Of a DNA stretch of 64,000 nt, positions 36,424-46,781 are shown piece by piece. The number at the start of each line of letters is the position of its first letter. Positions within the stretch are counted from its first letter, which is position 1. The notes below the pieces were generated by a model. It had not been told where the DNA came from. It saw nothing but the letters and a program-made list of their open reading frames with translations, and made no database searches. The stretch comes from Microvelia longipes (Eukaryota; Arthropoda; Insecta; Hemiptera; Veliidae): contig JACMZG010001914.1 in assembly GCA_018340805.1 (NCBI GenBank), positions 1,622,332-1,686,331 on the forward strand, written 5' to 3'. Position numbers and translations under genes: made by a program.

Positions 36424-36503
36424 GACGTAGGTGCGCGAGTGTTTAAGATGGACTGCTAATCCATTGGGGTTTCCCCGCGTGGGTTCGAATCCCATCCTCG
36501 TCG
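36424..36503 (+). pseudogene. tRNA-Ser(GCT), D-arm damaged
   Basis: Anticodon, T arm and acceptor 3' strand are intact, but the 5' part reads gacgtaggtgcgcgagtgtttaag, with several changes and a missing ggcg. True mutation or consensus error. Confidence 0.8.
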
Positions 36504-36894
36504 AATTTTTTCGTCACCCAAATTTTAACAGAATTTCTGATGAATAATGATAAATCATATTGTCAAGAGAAAAAAATCTTTTAAAAAAATAAAAAAACAA
36601 AATTCTCTAAATCTCACAATAAAATTATTGACGACTGTGATTTATTTTCAAACATATTCGATTATTAGCGATTATTTGATTTCCGAAAGCAGTTTCAATT
36701 AAAGAAAAATAGAAAATGATGAAAGAAATGTGTGTTTTTGAAAGAAATGAAACAAGAAATTGAAATCAGAAAAAGAAAATGAGAGATTTCAATGGAAAAT
36801 GTTGAAAATCACGTGAAATGTAAAGGATGTTTGTAAAATAATGATAGTGTTAATATTGAAAATTAAAGGTTATTTTCTAACGACATTTTCGTAG

Positions 36895-36972
36895 GACGAG
36901 TGGCCGAGTGGTTAAGGCGATGGACTGCTAATCCATTGGGGTTTCCCGCGTGGGTTCAATCCCATCTCGTCG
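36895..36972 (+). tRNA. tRNA-Ser(GCT), with several 1-nt deletions
   Basis: 78 nt as assembled. Deletions of single G/C/T/A residues in the acceptor, variable and T arms; anticodon GCT intact. Probably a normal gene with assembly errors, but a defective copy cannot be excluded. Confidence 0.7.
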
Positions 36973-37369
36973 AAATTTTTTCGTCACACAAATTTTACAG
37001 AATTTCTGATGAATAATGATAAATCATCACATGTGTCAAAGAAAAAATCTTTTAAAAAATAAAAAAACAAAAGTCTCCTAAATCTCACAATAAATTATGA
37101 CGACTGTGATTTTATTTTTCAAACATATTCGATTATTATGCGATTATTTGATTTCCGAAAGCAGTTTCATTAAAGAAAATAGAAAATGATGAAAAGAAAT
37201 GTGTGTTTTTGAAAGAAATGGAAACAAGAAATGAAAATCAGAAAAGAAAATGAGAGAATTTCAATGGAAAATGTTGAAAATCACGTGAAATGTAAAGGAT
37301 GTTTGTAAATAATGATAGTGTTAATATTGGGAAAATTAAAGGTTATTTTCTAACGACATTTTTTCGTAG

Positions 37370-37449
37370 GACGAGGTGGCCGATGGTTAAGGCGATGGAC
37401 TGCTAATCCATTGGGGTTTCCCGCGTGGGTTCGAATCCCATCCTCGTCG
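37370..37449 (+). tRNA. tRNA-Ser(GCT), D-arm 1-nt deletion
   Basis: 80 nt; ccgatggtt replaces ccgagtggtt in box A, and the variable arm lacks one C. The rest is consensus. Confidence 0.75.
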
Positions 37450-37845
37450 AAAATTTTTTCGTCACACAAATTTTACAGAATTTCTGATGAATAATGATAA
37501 ATCATCATGTGTCCAAGAGAAAAAAATTTAAAAAAATAAAAAAAACAAAAGTTCTCTAAATCTCACAATAAATTGAACGACTGTGATTTATTTTTTCAAA
37601 CATATTCGATTATTATGCGATTATTTGATTCCGAAAGCAGTTTCAATTAAAGAAAATAGAAATGATGAAAAGAAATGTGTGTTTTTTGAAAGAAATGGAA
37701 CAAGAAATGAAAATCAGAAAAAGAAAATGAAGAATTTTTCAATGGAAAATGTTGAAAATCACGTGAAATGTAAAGGATGTTTGTTAAAATAATGATAGTG
37801 TAATATTGAAAATTAAAGGTTATTTTCTAACGACATTTTTCGTAG

Positions 37846-37927
37846 GACGAGGTGGCCGAGTGGTTAAGGCGATGGACTGCTAATCCATTGGGGTTTCCCC
37901 GCGTGGGTTCGAATTCCATCCTCGTCG
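37846..37927 (+). tRNA. tRNA-Ser(GCT)
   Basis: 82 nt; consensus except C>T in the T arm (gaattccatc). T6 terminator present. Confidence 0.9.
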
Positions 37928-38306
37928 AAATTTTTTCGTCACACAAATTTTACAGAATTTCTGATAATATGATAAATATTCTTTAAAAGAAATAAAAAAA
38001 AAAAAAAACAAAGTTCTCTAAATCTCACAATAAATTATGACGACTGTGATTTATTTTTCAAACATATTCGATTATTATGCGATTATTGATTTTCCGAAGC
38101 AGTTTCAATTAAAGAAAATAGAAAAATGATGAAAGAGAATGTGTGTTTTTGAAAGAAATGGAAACAAGAAATGAAAATCAGAAAAAGAAAATGAGAGAAA
38201 TTTCAATGAAAATGTTGAAAATCACGTGAAAAATTAAAGGTTGTTTGTAAATAAATGATAGTGTTAATATGAAATTAAAGGTTATTTTCAACGGACTTTT
38301 TCGTAG

Positions 38307-38384
38307 GACAGGTTGCGATGGTTTAAGGCGATGGACTGCTAATCCAATTGGGTTTCCCGCTGGGTTTCGAATCCCCATCTCGCG
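38307..38384 (+). pseudogene. tRNA-Ser(GCT), heavily corrupted copy
   Basis: Acceptor, D and T arms all carry indels; anticodon region gactgctaatcc retained. About 150 bp before the assembly gap. Confidence 0.75.
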
Positions 38385-38538
38385 AATTTTTTTTCGTCAC
38401 ACCATTTTTACAGAATTTCTGTGAATAATGATAAAATCTCATGTTTCAGAGAAAAAAGTCTTTAAGAAAAATAAAAAAAAAACAAAGTTCTCTAATCTCA
38501 CAATAAATTTATGACGACTGTGAATTTATTTTCAAACA

Positions 38539-38619
38539 NNNNNNNNNNNNNNNNNNNNNNNNNNNNNNNNNNNNNNNNNNNNNNNNNNNNNNNNNNNNNN
38601 NNNNNNNNNNNNNNNNNNN
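38539..38619. other. Assembly gap (81 N)
   Basis: Run of N. It interrupts an array spacer on its left; unrelated sequence resumes on its right. Confidence 0.99.
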
Positions 38620-38685
38620 AAAGAGAATAAGGTTGAGTTGTATTAACGTTGATCTCTCCCCATGTCTTTATACTGACCATGAAAG
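38620..38685 (-). CDS. Possible exon fragment next to the gap
   Basis: On the minus strand a good acceptor (pyrimidine tract, ttcttgcag) precedes an open reading FMVSIKTWGEINVNTTQPYS that runs into the gap. No family was recognised and there is no second exon to confirm the phase, so it could be chance. Confidence 0.25.
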
Positions 38686-38764
38686 CTGCAAGAAAAGGAA
38701 GTAAATAGTATCAGACAATGTTTTTAAATATGCATTTACTTGTTAGGGAAGGAATCCCCTAGTT

Positions 38765-38822
38765 AACCCTGGGGCCGAGCAGGGTTGCCCCTAACCCGAG
38801 GGCCGAGCAGAGTTGCCCTTAA
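38765..38822. repeat. Two-copy direct repeat (about 28 bp)
   Basis: ggccgagcagggttgcccctaac is repeated as ggccgagcagagttgccctt. Confidence 0.75.
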
Positions 38823-38959
38823 CATTGTTATTTAAAATAATATTGAAAAGATATTCAACAATAAGCTGGTTTGTTGCTGATTTTATCTTCATCAATCCGT
38901 CACGATTTTACGTAAAATGGGTTTTATGGGAAATAGTGACGCAACAATGTGGAACTTTA

Positions 38960-39303
38960 ATAAAACTGACTGAGTGTATCAGACCTTCCTAATGTAAAAC
39001 TGACTGAGTGTATCAGACCTACCTAATGTAAAACTGACTGAGTGTATCAGACCTACCTAATGTAAAACTGACTGAGTGTATCAGACCTACCTAATGTAAA
39101 ACTGACTGATTGTATCAGACCTACCTAATGTAAACTGACTGAGTGTATCAGACTACTGATGTATCAGACCTTCCTAATGAAAACTGACTGAGTGTATCAG
39201 ACCTTCCTAATGTAAAACTGACTGAGTGTATCAGACCTTCCTAATGTAAAACTGACTGAGTGTACAGACCTTCCTAATGTAATTTGACTGAGTGTATCAG
39301 GCG
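38960..39303. repeat. 34-bp minisatellite
   Basis: About ten units of actgactgagtgtatcagac plus ctacctaatgtaaa, with an internal partial unit near 39,150. Confidence 0.95.
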
Positions 39304-39645
39304 TACGTTTTTCAAAAATTGTAAAAATTAGGAAATGGTCCAATTGAGTTGGAATTCTGTACAAGTGTATATTATTACATAATAAATAAGTACACAAAGT
39401 TTCGTTTTAAAACGACAAGTATATTTGTGATTTATGTCGGATCATAAAAATTAGGGAGCATTGAGCGTGGTCAGTGCTGTATGGGTGACCGCTGAGAATG
39501 ATACGGATACATTTACAATCTGAAGACGAGCGAAGCGAGTTCAAAGGTATGTTGGAGTATAAATTTGGCGAATTGTATATTCTGAGGACGAGCGAATGAC
39601 ATCTCGTACCCGATTCCTTTATTTATACTTCAAATAATATAAATA
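39304..39645 (-). repeat. Dispersed repeat family A, head half
   Basis: Contains caattgagttggaattctgt, acaagtgtatattattacat, gagcgtggtcagtg, gacgagcgaagcgagttc and ctcgtacccgattcc in the order seen in 10,745-11,400. Confidence 0.85.
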
Positions 39646-40589
39646 AGTAAAATGGTTCTTCTTTGTAGAAACAAGCTTGTCTGTGTTATTAAATTCTTTG
39701 ATATATCAGAGTCAGTGAATGGAGACAGAGATGCTGAAATCAGATTTTTCTTGTTAAAGTGTTTTGGATGATATTAATCACTGTATTGAGCAGCAAAAAA
39801 TTGTCTTTGTCTTCTCTTGTCAGACTTGATTTTTTGTATCAAGTTTCATCTGATTTGGTTTAACCGAATGAGCTGAAACGTGGACATTTGATCGCACTGT
39901 GAGTCATATATTTTGCTATTTAGTGCTTCCTTCCCTGCTATACAAGATAGCGAAGCAGAATTATCAAAATAAAGGGAAAGAAAAAAGTGAATGTAATAGC
40001 GGAAGTTTGACGAATGCAAGAGTATTTAGCTCTAATGGAAAATATATGGGATCGACACAGGAAAAACTCAGTGAAAAGTTTTCTTCCTTAGTAACCTTGC
40101 CATCTCTAATAGGGGAACACTTTCTCATCAGTAATACTCTAAGGGAAGTAAGAAGTACGGTTCTTTATATCTAAGAAACATTTAAAGGCCATTACCATTT
40201 TGTCCAGGGCGTATAATGATTTTTGCAAGTTGTTTCAGTTTTTAGAAGGGAGCAGTAAGTTTGTTTTATTTTAAAATAAAGTACCTATGGGTAGTTCTAA
40301 AACTCAAAAGAAGGAAGAATAGAAAGAACTCAACGAAAACTCTTTATTTAGTTATTTTCTTAGAGATACATTACTTGAGGGGGGCATAGCCTGTCTCAAT
40401 ACATTGAGAAGCTGGAATCATCATTTTGCTGTCCTCAGGGGCTCGGTGTAACCCCATTGTAACCTCTTTTAAGAGTGAGTTAATAAATCAATCATCGCCA
40501 GCTTTTCACGATTGATTTATTTTGTTTTGTATTTAAAGGTTCTGCTTTATAAGTAACGGACATTTTGTATTTTATTTGATTATATTAAT
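39646..40589. other. Intergenic DNA; nothing recognised
   Basis: A plus-strand frame of 91 codons (39,899-40,174) has no domain. cctgtctcaatacattgag...ggggctcggtgtaacccc near 40,390-40,455 looks repeat-like but is unassigned. Confidence 0.45.
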
Positions 40590-40731
40590 TAGGCGAAGGA
40601 GGTCCGGTTACTTTTAGCGAATTTCCTTTGAAAATTCGCCTAATGGGATAGGCGTCATGGCGGAATTCGAACCTCGGACCACGACACAAATCCGTTTCAG
40701 AGGTCCCTTATGACGAAAAAATTTTTTTCAC

Positions 40732-40736
<5 letters not shown>
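40590..40736 (-). repeat. tRNA-derived SINE-like element
   Basis: On the minus strand gtggtccgaggttcgaattcc is a good pol III B box in a tRNA-like context. It is followed by gaattttcaaaggaaattcgc, and an AT microsatellite adjoins. Confidence 0.6.

Positions 40737-40775
<39 letters not shown>
40737..40775. repeat. (AT)n microsatellite
   Basis: Clean (AT)n of about 19 units. Confidence 0.97.
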
Positions 40776-40779
<4 letters not shown>

Positions 40780-41246
40780 TTCTAGACACTTTCTTGTAAA
40801 CACTCTATCTTTCGAACGGATTAATATTTTTTAACCAAACTTGGTACAAAATCAACCTTTGGGGGACACAAACCCTATTGAAAACCAGGTTTTGTGACGT
40901 CAGCAACCCGGTTTGCTGAGTCAGCGAAATTTTCAAAAAATCGGCAAAATTCAGGGTTAATATTTTTTGCCGCGAAAAAGGTCAATATTTATGTTTTTTG
41001 AGACGCTGAATCGAATGAAACCAGTCCGAAGTCGATACGACCACTTTAAGTTACCAAAAAGTCGAAAAAACCACAAAAATTATAAAAAACCAAAATTACG
41101 GTCGTTGAAAATTAAATTTCGAGTAGGGTGTCGTTTCTATGTTTTTTGGGCCTCTGAGTTGAATACCAGTGGTCCGGAGTCAATACGACCACTCAACTCA
41201 GGGTACCTGGGTTTAAATCCTAGTAGGGACAATATTTTTTTATTGT
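40776..41246. repeat. Unclassified repeat-like block with a B-box-like motif
   Basis: tacctgggtttaaatcctagtaggga (41,205-41,230) resembles a tRNA T arm. Upstream, accaaacttggtacaaaatc and gtgacgtcagcaacc suggest a dispersed element, but no second copy was found in the window. Confidence 0.4.
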
Positions 41247-41985
41247 TTTTTACCTAATATAAGTTTACAACTAGAAAATAATTCTGGCGCGGTGGTCCGC
41301 ATGTCGGGCGAATTTCCTTTGGATGCGTGTTTCCGTGCTTTTTACATTATATAGTTTACAACTACTAAATAAATAATTCCGGCGCGGTGGTCCGCTGTCG
41401 GGCGAATTTCATTTAGAATGCGTGTTTCCGTGCTAAACAACCCATTTCTTGCTTATGCAAGAACCATGCCCATTGCGTGGTTCCGGTTCATGCTTTAGAC
41501 CTAAGCAGTTACTCAATTGTCAAGCACTGCTCGTAACTCATTTTGTCTGTATTTTTCAAAGGAAATGCGCTAAATCCTTTAAAGATAACTGACTAAGCTT
41601 AAAGATAAGTAACTATGCTTTAAACTAGTGCAAATAATAGTGTGTACATCTATTTTTAGAGGCATAGTTTTGTACAACCAACTGGATAATTGCGCATTTC
41701 CTTTGAAAAATACAGACAAAATGAGTTACGAGCAGTGCTTGACAATTGAGTAACTGCTTAGGTTCTAAAGCATGAACCGGAACCACGCAATGGGCATGGT
41801 TCTTGCATAAGCAAGAAATGGGTTGTTTAGCACGGAAACACGCATTCTAAATGAAATTCGCCCGACAGCGGACCACCGCGCCGGAATTTATTTAGTAGTT
41901 GTAAACTTATATAATGTAAAAGCACGGAAACACGCATCAAAGGAAATTCGCCCGACATGCGGACCACCGCGCCGAATTTTTCTAT
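41247..41985. mobile_element. Foldback-type inverted-repeat element (about 0.74 kb)
   Basis: Arms of about 290 bp (41,283-41,573 and 41,692-41,982) are near-perfect reverse complements around a loop of about 118 bp. Each arm carries two tandem copies of a subterminal unit (ggcgcggtggtccgc, gtcgggcgaatttc, gcgtgtttccgtgct), and a partial third lies at the left. No coding sequence, so non-autonomous. No clean target-site duplication was found, so the superfamily is open. Confidence 0.88.
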
Positions 41986-43164
41986 GTTCCTAAATTTAAC
42001 CAATTGGATCTCTCGTTTCGTATTTTTAAAACTATTTTTTAGAATAATTGTTTTCAATAATGGATCAAGTATTATGCAAAAACAACTAAACCTTATAGAA
42101 ATACCAATTAAGTCGAATAAGAACATACATACAACCTCATCTTCTGGGTAGAAAATACTTGGTCGACTGTTCTGTATCGTTCCCGCTCATGCCTGCACTT
42201 TATTTTAGCCTAGTGCTAAAATAAAGGCTTTAGTTACTTATACGTGAATCAGTAAACAAACACATTAAATGCTCTATACTTAAAGCATTTAAAAGCTGGA
42301 TAATTGTTTTCCCTTCATAAGAATGCTGAATCAAGCTTTAACTAAACCAAAAATTATGAAAATATAAGAAAGAAAATAAGAAAAGAACAAACAAATCTTT
42401 TTAACCGTTGAATTAAAGAAAAAGTCGACGTTATCAAGTCTGTCCACGTATTTTGATGTAAATTATTTAGGAAAAGCTTTTTTCCGTTTTTTTTTGCATG
42501 GGGTGAAGCATAAAACAACCCATGAATTTGTTTTATGTCAAAGTTAGAAATGCGCTGTTTATGAAGAGAAATATGGCTAAGGGTATTAGCATTACCGTCT
42601 TATAACTTACCTTTAAAGACTTTATAACAATGGATCACCTGCTATGTCGGGGTTTTCTTACAAGTTGCAAGGGGTGATCATAACAGTTCCTAACGCCATT
42701 ATATTCTAGGCGTACGGTATCTCCGAGAGAACACTGGCAGCCAGGTAGTCTAGAGTCCCTAGAGTAGAAAATAACAAGATAACGTTCAAACAATGGATAC
42801 AATTGAGTTGGTAAACAAAATAACATGGAAAGAAGAAGAAATCCAGTACAGTGTCCGAGGGTGGTACAGACCCGGCCTAGGATCGAACTTGCGTCCTGAG
42901 TAACTGTCTCCTAGGGGTGATCATAGCTCCACTTAATTCATCCCTGACCCTCTTTACAGACAATATTTCCTTAATCTTATTCAATTATTGTTATTTTGTT
43001 GTCTAGGAGAATCCCGTCTACCTCTAGGCGCCCTATTATTAGTGAAACGGCGGGTGGTGCCCTCTAAAGTAAGTATTCATTTAACTTTATCTCTTAACTT
43101 ATCCCACTCTCAAAAACTGACTGAGCGTGTGGTAAAACAAGATGCTACAAAACATAACATTTTA
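41986..43164. other. Intergenic DNA with SINE-like pieces
   Basis: Minus-strand caagttcgatcctaggccggg (42,872-42,892) is B-box-like. A segment at 43,007-43,067 has acceptor- and donor-like borders (ttgtctag and gtaagtatt) but no recognisable product. Confidence 0.4.
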
Positions 43165-43560
43165 TGGTACTTCTAAAATAGTTATCCCAATCTCCACCAA
43201 TGGCCTTCAATAATTTGAACATCTTCAATTTGATATAGCCAATTACTCTTTAGATGGTTACCTCTATAACCTTCTTCAATTTGATACACCCAATAACTCT
43301 TTAGATGGTTACCCCCTATGACCGTCTTCAGTTTGATACATATCAATATTTTTTTAGATAGTTACCCCTATGGTCATCTTTTTATACACCCCTGCAACTT
43401 TTAGATGATTCCTTCTTTGACTATATTCAGTTCGATACATCCCTATAACTTCATAAGATGATTGCCTCCTATGACCTTCTTCAATTCGATACACCCCAGC
43501 AACTTCTTCAGATGGTTGGAAGGCACGCGTGCTGACTACTTCACCACCAGCACACCCGAA
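43165..43560. repeat. Degenerate 50-bp tandem repeat
   Basis: About seven diverged units containing cttcaatttgatacaccca, ataactctttagatggtta and cccctatgacc. Confidence 0.88.
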
Positions 43561-44164
43561 ATAATAGCTTAATACATAAATCACTTAACAACAAGTAAAA
43601 TCAAGGTGATATGAATAAGTTTAAATGAGCAGTTCTCGTACAAAATAAGCACACCTGCTTAAAAAGCACAACCACTAAAATACGAAAATACGTTTACACA
43701 ATTATATACAACAGTATTAAAATGTGTTCGATCCAGATTTTAAGCAAGAAAATAAAGTTAATAAGATTTAACTTAAACTCTGGCTGTGCATAGTCACCCT
43801 TACCCCCTGACATCCCTTGACTCAAGGGTAAATTGTTTACTAGATACTTTATTTTAATGTTGTTAACAGTAAAGGCACTAATCTCATTTTTATTTTAAAC
43901 CCTTCTCTGGCCTGACGGAAAAATTAATCATATTTCCAGCCCCGGCTTTTTATTTCTTTTCTCAAATTAACATTTTTTTCAAGCTTTACTTTGCTACTCT
44001 TTTGATTTTAATTATAAGAACAAATATAATACTCATTTACCTGTCTCATATTCCCATGAGTACAGCCAGGAAACATCTATTATTATTTTATAATTGATAA
44101 TCATGAATTTATCTCAAAAATACATTCTTAAGACTCCATGTAAGATTTTATTATTACTTTTAAT
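43561..44164. other. Intergenic DNA; nothing recognised
   Basis: No supported feature. Confidence 0.5.
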
Positions 44165-44285
44165 TTTCCTCATTTATGCCGTAGGTATAGGAAAAGTATT
44201 GTGTTTGCAAAAAATCATAAACCAGGATGTTACCGGTATTATCCGTTTCAGGCGTTTTTAAGACCTCTCGAGTAGTTTTCAAAAT
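44165..44285 (-). repeat. Dispersed repeat family A, tail fragment
   Basis: tcctcatttatgccgtagg...gcgtttttaagacctctcgag matches the tail of the family only. Confidence 0.8.
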
Positions 44286-44533
44286 ACAATAGTTTTTTTA
44301 AATACAGTAGCTTGATGCTGTTTGTAATGCTATGGCGGTTTTCAGCCATATAACGTTTCCAGCCATCACTGCTCTGAATGACTTATGTTTGCCTACACTA
44401 ACGTCATGGCCTTTTGCATAGTATATTATAAATATACAGAAAATTGAGGGCAGATGGGTATTGTTATAAGTTATAACAATACTGACAATATTAGCTGCCA
44501 GCAGATCCATTGCCTGTATCTACCCAGTAAATG

Positions 44534-44577
44534 AATATATATATATATATTATATATATTATATATATATATATACT
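44534..44577. repeat. (AT)n microsatellite
   Basis: Interrupted (AT)n; borders the 3' end of the Penelope-like element. Confidence 0.95.
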
Positions 44578-46703
44578 GATATAAAGAATTTTTAAATAGA
44601 AAACACTTAGAAAAGACTTACATAAAATTTGGTAACGTTTCGAACTAAGTTCTTGTCTGACGGAGAGGGACTGGAAGGTAGATTGAGAGAATTGAAGGAT
44701 AGGAGTGAGCAGGGTGGGGTGACGGGGGGGGGGGTAGAGGTAGGCAAATGTAATTCAGTACTAGACAGGCTCGAAGGTACTCAAAACTACCATACAGACA
44801 CAGCAAATCATACAATGAAAAAATGAAATATACACACACACTCTAAAACGAAACAAATTTAAAAAAATAAAAAAAAAAAATAAATAAATAAATAAACAAG
44901 AAAGTGAATAATAGAAAGGAAAGAGGATAAAGAATACAAATAATAATAGTAAAGGAAATAGACATAATACAAAAACGGAATAAAAATAAAAAATAAAATA
45001 ATAAATATATAATAAAATAGACATTAAAATAAAAAATATCAAATAAAAGTAAAACCAAAAACAAAAATATTAAAATTATTGTTTATTAATGCCAGGAGGC
45101 TGACGGGATTTTAGGATGAGTTGGTAGGCGAGTTCCCAGTTTCGACGAGCAGGAGTGGATGTGTCCAGGAAGTTTCTAAGGATTTGGCTTTATATAGGTC
45201 ATTAAAGGGAAGAGGAATGGTGGGATTTAGCGTGCACTGCAAACTGGTAAATCACTCCTTTGGTCACGGCAGCGATTGTCTGTGGTTTGTTAAAACGCAG
45301 GTTGAAGGGAGTAGACGTTTCTCCTACGTAAAAACAATCACAATGCTTGCACTCAAGGCAATACCAAGTTGCTGGAGGTGCAGGTTGAGGAAGAAGGAAT
45401 ACGGTAGGAAGTATTAGTAGAAGGACTTGTGAAAGACGGTGAAGGGTCTAAAATAGGGCAGGTTAAACAGCGTCTTCTGTTACAAGGATGGGAACCTAGA
45501 GGAAGGGGTTGGGTTGAAGTAGAGGCAGGTTTAGTTTGGACCAAAAGATTTCGAAGGTTAGGAGGTTTTTTGAAAGTGACTGTAGGAGGTTTGGGAAGGA
45601 GGTTAGAAGTAGAAGGATTAGAGGAAAGAGTAGTGAATCCGTCTTTCAGGAATTTATTAACTATATGCATGCCAGGATAGTAGGTAGTAAAAAGATAAAA
45701 GGAGGGGGCAGTAGGAGGTCGGACTGGTCTGGGGTGCAAAGAGGCTTCGATTTGAGAGTTTATGATATTAGGGGGGTAACCACGGGATAGCAGAGAGGTT
45801 TTTATAGAACCTATATACCGGTCTAGGAAGGCTTCATTAGAACATATTCTGTTACCTCTGATGCCTAAGGAAAAAGGAATAGATTTTTTCTGCGATTGGG
45901 GATGACAGCTGGAGAAATGTAAATATTGTTGGAGGTTGGTAGGCTTGATATGGACTGCCGTATCCAGTCTACCACCCTGGAGATAGACATCCACATCAAG
46001 GAAGGTGACATGGGATTGGGAATATTCAGATGTGAAGCGGAGACAGGAAAAGGAATTAAGTTCAGTCAGGAAATCCTCTAGGGCAGGAAGATCGTGAGGC
46101 CATAAGAAAAAAATATCGTCGATGAATCGACGCCAAAGAAGAGGCTTAAGGGGTTGAGAATCAAGATAGGAACTTTCAATCAGACCAAGGAAAAGGTTGG
46201 CGTAGGCTGGGGCTGCCCTTGTGCCCATGGCGGTACCTTTGATTTGGAGGTAATATTTGTCTTCAAATTGAAAACAATTCATCTCTAAGATGAACTCCAT
46301 GAGTTGAAGGAGAAAAGGTGAGGAGGGAGCGTGGTTAGGTCGCTTATCAAGAAAATGTTTGATAGCTTTGATACCCTCAGAATGGGGGATATTAGTGTAG
46401 AGGGAGGTAACATCAACTGTAACTAAATACAAATTCTCAGGTAAGGGTGAAGGTAAACTTCTAATCAGTTCTAAGAAATGATTAGTGTCCTTGATGAAGG
46501 AAGGTAAGGATTGGGCTATAGGTTGGAGAAAAGAATCAACAAAAGCAGAAATTCTTTCAGTGGGAGAACCATAACCAGCAAGGATAGGTCGACCTGGGCA
46601 ACGATTTGAGATAGGATCTTTCTTATGGACTTTAGGAAGGAGGTAAAGATGAGGTGTACGAGGATTTTCAGGAGTAAGGAGACTGATATCAGATTCAGAG
46701 AGA

Positions 46704-46708
<5 letters not shown>
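44578..46708 (-). mobile_element. Penelope-like element (PLE), 5'-truncated
   Basis: The minus-strand RT plus GIY-YIG region is followed by a 3' non-coding region with A-rich low-complexity DNA (44,870-45,060). It ends with caagaacttagttcgaaacg (minus strand, 44,636-44,655), a phrase typical of PLE termini where hammerhead-ribozyme-like motifs occur. Both ends meet (AT)n tracts. Boundaries are inferred. Confidence 0.85.
45300..46708 (-). pseudogene. PLE reverse transcriptase with GIY-YIG remnant
   Basis: The open frame of 451 codons begins MNLSESD inside sequence bordering (AT)n, so the true N terminus is missing. It reads HLYLLPKVHKKDP and then RPILAGYGSPTERIS; VTVDVTSLYTNIPH, with the first RT catalytic D; IKGTAMGTRAAPAYANLFLG; RFIDDIFFLW, the YxDD-equivalent with F in place of Y; and FLDVDVYLQGG. 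A C-x4-C-x2-C linker (CNRRRCLTCP) follows, as in animal PLEs. After a 1-nt frame break near 45,365, VYCLECKHC-x-C-FYVGET (YVGE at 45,319-45,330) gives the GIY-YIG nuclease start. The nuclease is then frameshifted and truncated, so the copy is probably inactive although its RT core is intact. Confidence 0.92.

Positions 46709-46775
<67 letters not shown>
46709..46775. repeat. (AT)n microsatellite at the PLE 5' border
   Basis: Over 30 uninterrupted AT units. Confidence 0.97.

Positions 46776-46781
<6 letters not shown>

Larger units (their letters stand above)
36395..38538 (+). repeat. Tandem tRNA-Ser(GCT) array, right block
   Basis: Four complete units and parts of others, ending at the second assembly gap. 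Sequence quality worsens toward the gap (many 1-nt indels). Confidence 0.93.

Noticed and set aside
43007..43067. Possible exon with acceptor ttgtctag and donor gtaagtatt
   Set aside because: Only about 20 codons in a single open frame, no family match and no partner exon; too weak to call.
44630..44670. Functional hammerhead ribozyme at the PLE end
   Set aside because: The GAAAC half and a short stem are present, but the CUGANGA core is not intact as read, so only a resemblance is reported.
44761..45064. Overlapping minus-strand frames rich in F, L, I and Y
   Set aside because: They translate the A-rich low-complexity 3' region of the Penelope-like element; not membrane proteins.
45121..45790. 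Plus-strand frames of 83-98 codons
   Set aside because: Antisense shadows of the Penelope-like RT.
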